Shown: one piece after another, positions 60,489-64,000 of the stretch
Numbering within the stretch: the stretch's first letter is position 1
How the letters are laid out: every line of letters begins with the position of its first letter
Assembly (NCBI GenBank): GCA_003024785.1
Contig: PUQB01000024.1
Span: forward strand, 272,588-336,587
Source of the DNA: Selaginella tamariscina
Lineage: Eukaryota; Streptophyta; Lycopodiopsida; Selaginellales; Selaginellaceae
Direction: 5' to 3'
Length of the DNA: 64,000 nucleotides
Program-made: the position numbers and the translations under genes
Notes under the pieces: model-generated
The model's database searches: none
Seen by the model: only the letters and a program-made list of their open reading frames with translations
Told to the model about the DNA's origin: nothing

Positions 60489-61001
60489 ATGTCTACCTTC
60501 TCGCTCACGTTCGGGGCGCCACCGACGCATTTCTGCCATCAATGCAATAGATCGGTGCGGGGCCAGTGCCTGCGGAAGACATTGTCTGCCCTACTTGCAA
60601 TGGGGGTTTCATCGAAGAGATCACTACAGAAGATCCAATGGCGAGGTTCTTCAATGCCTTGCAGAACGTGTCGGCTCCTCCTCCAGCCACGGATGGTGCT
60701 TCAGCTGCTCCAACTGGGCCTGCTCCAGCTGAGCAACCGGATCCGGGCCAAAATCCGAGACTTTTCGGCGCTCGCCAGCCAATATGTACCAGCTTTTACA
60801 GACCATCGCCGCTCTTATGCAACAAGGTAATATTTGCTACTTATGTATGTAATGCAGTTGTTCGAGCAATACGCTGTGCACTTGTTTATTCTCGTACTTG
60901 TTCTTATGTTGTTAATGCCTATTTGTCTGCGTATATGTGTCAGATGCTTGTATATCTGATATGCACGAGTTTCAGTTATAGTTTCTTAGATTTTATGGGT
61001 G

Positions 61002-61046
<45 letters not shown>

Positions 61047-62352
61047 CCTGCATACTGATGGAGCTTATGTTTTACTTTAGGTGGTGGAGGAGGTGGGAAC
61101 TTTGGTAACTTGGAAATAATCCTGGATAACGGGACAGGAACACGGAGATTGGGGGGAAACCTGGGCGACTACTTCTTTGGGGCAGAGTTTGACCAGCTCC
61201 TACAACAGCTAGCCGAGAACGATCCAAGATACGGGCCGCCCCCAGCCTCGAAAGCAGCCGTGGACAGCATGCCAACAGTCAAGATAACGGGCGAGCACAT
61301 GAACTCGGATTGTGCCTCGTGTGCTGTTTGCAAGGACGACTTTGATCTCGGTGCGGAGGTCCGGCAGATGCCGTGTAAGCATATGTACCACCCCGACTGT
61401 ATACTTCCCTGGCTGTCTCAACATAACTCGTGCCCGGTTTGCCGCTACGAACTTCCCACTGATGACCCGGATTATAAAACAGGGCTCAAGGTAATGATGA
61501 TATATATTGTATATATGAGCATCATATATATTGTATATAACCAGCTAATCCAAGCGCCCATTTGATCTGCATATGTAAACTATTGTAAATGCTTGCCTTA
61601 TGTAAAACACCTCGTAGTTTTATGATTCTTTTGAATCCTATGTATTAGGTTCGTATACAGACAAGATGTATATGTGTATATATCCTACATTCATGCGTTA
61701 TATCTCTTCCCTTTGAAAAACGGTTATAATAATATGCATAGCAGGCACAGATATATCTTAAATGCAATGTGCTCATATTAGTTTCTCCTCTGTGCATATA
61801 TCTTGCATGCAATGCACTCCCATCACATATCAAATTACCAAATTGCCTATGGCCATATATAACTCCTTTGAAGCCAGTTGATGTTTAGGTTCTATACGGG
61901 CACAAGCATTCAGTATACGTAATAGCATAACTACATACCTTGTATTATATATCTCATCTTTGAAGCTCAATAATATGTAGTCACAAGATGTATATGTCTC
62001 TATTCAAGATATATATAATATGATACTGTTATGTGTTCAGGTGAAGGCAATGGTAACAGTCGGGGTTTTACCTTGTTTGGAGCTCCAGGGGTTTGGATAA
62101 GCACGAACAACAGCAGTAACAACAATACTAATAATACTGGTAACCAAGGTGGCGCCAACAAGGCAAGGTGGGGGAGGCGGCCAGGGGTTCGAATCCACGG
62201 AGGTTCCCATTTTTCCGTGGTTCTTTGGGAATACAGAGGCGTCGGGATCGGGAAGATCGGGGGAGTCTAATGAGGAATATGATAGTCTCCAGGACGTGAT
62301 TGAAGGTTTTAGTATATCTTTTGAATGTTGTACATTTTTGTGGCGATTCTAA
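60489..62352 (+). CDS. RING-H2 E3 ubiquitin ligase with N-terminal zinc ribbon
   Basis: Exon 1 (60489-60829) encodes an N-terminal zinc-ribbon pair (FCHQCNRSV, then DIVCPTCNGGFIEEI). Exon 2 (61081-61490) holds the GDYFFGAEFDQLLQQLAEND block and the RING-H2 finger with CAVCKDDF, PCKHMYHPDC and NSCPVCR in the C3H2C3 spacing. Exon 3 (62040-62352) is Asn/Gly-rich with a PIFPWFFG motif. This layout matches plant RING1/RDUF-type ligases, which ubiquitinate targets in stress and ABA responses. The frame between the two zinc-ribbon halves is out by one base in a CGGGGCC run near 60560, and again near 60755. One G or one base at each place would restore it. Confidence 0.88.
61001..61046 (+). repeat. 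(CT)n(CA)n microsatellite in RING intron 1
   Basis: On the sense strand CT precedes CA, as in introns of minus-strand genes read on their own sense strand. Confidence 0.85.
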
Positions 62353-62749
62353 AGGGATACTAAAAGCTGGATTACTCTTCTTTCTTTTTATTATTTATTT
62401 CTATTTTCTTTTTTTTTTTTCCTCTTTAAAAATTTAAGTTTGTGTATACAGGAATAATAAAAACTCCATATTTTAAATGATGTGTACTGTTTTAGTGAAT
62501 ATAAAGTTCTAAATTAGTCAGTTAGGTTTATAAACATAGTCTCCGTTATATAAGAGAATATACTCCGCATATGTAGTGTATATCCTAGAATATGCGCTGA
62601 AATTAAATTTTAATTTTTATAAATTTGGAATATATATGATATGAAGATCGCATATATGTACCACTAAAGTGTAAACTCTGTTTAAATGTGTGCTACACAA
62701 ACCTCCCCTACACCAAATTCAATTACATAAAAATTCCTCCTGGTCAGTT
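62353..62749. terminator. Convergent 3' region between RING (+) and MYB-CC (-) genes
   Basis: T-rich and AT-rich (TTTCTTTTTTATT, then a T10 run near 62410). AATAATAAA near 62453 could serve as a plus-strand polyadenylation signal. No gene seen. Confidence 0.45.
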
Positions 62750-63541
62750 TTAAATACAGCTAGCCCCCTCACTGCTCTTGTTGAAGATGGTTCTCCTGCA
62801 AATATCCTCGGAATATTCAGGGTACTCCACCGTATATTCTTTAGCGTCTTCTTCAACAGGTATCATCTTATTGGGCTCGGTAAGCCTCGACCTCTTGGCC
62901 TGCGGTTGTCCTAATAGTAACTCGTGTGGTCTCACGTGCTGGCTTGTGTCACCATCCACGTGTTGCTCTCCCTGTCTCTTCTCCACGTCTTCTTCCACGT
63001 CAGGAGGCGGCAGCAGCAGCCCTTTGCTCCTGCATTGTGCCGACAGTATAGCGTTCAGCTTCTCGTGTTCCTCTATCAGTTTTTGCAGGTAGTCCGCCTG
63101 TGCCTCCAACCTCATTTGAAACTGCTGTTGGACCTGTTAGACACATTGCATATGTCTGGCGTGTGCATATGCTACATATAGGGTGTGTGTGTGTGTGAGA
63201 GAGAGAGAGACCTCTCTGCGATGATAAGGATAGAAGGTACACACATGTGTGTACATATACAGCATTAAGAGAACATGCTCATACATTCACATGCGTATGT
63301 TATAACAATTACTCTTTAAGTTTTCAAAACATAAAACATGTTATAATAATGAAATGGGGAGTATCTACAAAGAAAAGGCGTATATTCTTTTTATATGTTT
63401 GGTTATACGGTAATATATATCTAAGAACCCAATAAACGAGCGGTCATACCTCAATCTGCTCCTGTAACCGTTTTTGCACATCTATTTGCATCCTCGCAGC
63501 TTCGGCCAGTCCAAAATTACTGCAAAAAGAAGCAAGTATTA

Positions 63542-63572
<31 letters not shown>

Positions 63573-64000
63573 CACTTACGAATCAATTTGTCCGTATTCA
63601 TCCAGTTTCTTCTCATGATCTCCCCCTGAAAACAGTAAAATATTTCAAGTCAACAAAGAACAATATAGATAGTACACATACATAACATCAACGTACCCTC
63701 GTGAGGAGCGGAGAGCCTAAATTTCTGCAAACCACAAAACCGGAAGTTATTATGTGTGTATATATATATATACTCACAAGCTAAAGATCACTCACCTGCA
63801 AATGGCTTTTCACGTGATAAACAGTCAGGCCATCCACATTCATTGTCTTGAGGACTGCTTTTGGAGTTGCTCCTACAGAATATTTTTTCGAATCGTTAAC
63901 GTATGAAAATATATAAAATACTCTGTACATATTAAAGTATACATGGATCTATACATCAGTGAAGAGTTACATCAAAGCATATCCACATACATACCCAAAT
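62750..64000 (-). CDS. MYB-CC (PHR/PHL-type) transcription factor, 3' part; upstream exons outside the window
   Basis: Exons 63872-63796, 63724-63697, 63625-63580, 63519-63450 and 63133-62750 join without a frame break. The first visible exon gives the second half of the GARP-type MYB domain (GATPKAVLKTMNV, VYHVKSHLQ). The MYB-CC coiled coil follows (AARMQIDVQKRLQEQIE, then VQQQFQMRLEAQADYLQKLI), and an acidic tail ends it. PHR1-like factors bind P1BS elements (GNATATNC) and drive phosphate-starvation genes. The start and the first half of the MYB domain lie beyond 64000. Introns carry (CT)n(CA)n repeats on the sense strand. Confidence 0.92.

Overview
The window is plant nuclear DNA. Genes carry many short spliceosomal introns with GT/AG ends. 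Several products are plant-type: plastid FabZ, a vacuolar NHX exchanger, a PPR protein, LSD1 zinc fingers, MYB-CC, BAHD, ROP GTPases and an 8-Cys lipid-transfer protein. A multi-intron A-type P450 and the style of the PPR repeats would fit a non-seed land plant such as a lycophyte or fern, but that is only an inference.

The left part (1-24.1 kb) is mostly retroelement. Two tandem units of a non-coding (LARD-like) LTR retrotransposon share a 1.77-kb LTR (1-9803). A decayed relative of the LTR follows (about 9961-11105), then one intact five-exon cytochrome P450 (12506-14486). A decayed Ty1/copia element (15877 to about 21345) is split by a chimeric TRIM/LARD insertion that has a perfect 5-bp target duplication. 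A solo LTR (22296-24063, inverted) closes the block.

The middle (24.4-33.3 kb) is the most unusual part. A minus-strand DDE transposase gene with cysteine clusters and a SWIM finger lies head-to-head with a plus-strand intron-containing gene. The second gene encodes a ParB-like domain followed by a DNA amino-methyltransferase domain. Partly inverted, GAATATTC-rich sequences lie outside both genes. I read this as a candidate mobile element carrying its own DNA-modifying protein.

The right part (33.6-64 kb) is gene-dense. In order it holds: a PPR protein (+), NHX exchanger (-), UNC93-like transporter (+), a plastid DUF6737-like protein (-) sharing a 61-bp promoter with a Lin0512-family protein (+), FabZ (+), BAHD acyltransferase (-), a DUF455 protein (-), LSD1-like zinc-finger protein (-), lipid-transfer protein (+), three tandem ROP-like GTPases (-) with differing C-terminal ends, a RING-H2 E3 ligase (+) and the 3' part of a MYB-CC factor (-). 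No single pathway links them; they look like an ordinary mixture of housekeeping and regulatory genes.

Many otherwise well-conserved genes are broken by one missing base, often in a G run. The two near-identical LARD units also differ mostly by one-base indels. Consensus indel errors in the assembly are therefore a serious alternative to gene decay, and I flag each case. I found no tRNA, rRNA or CRISPR.
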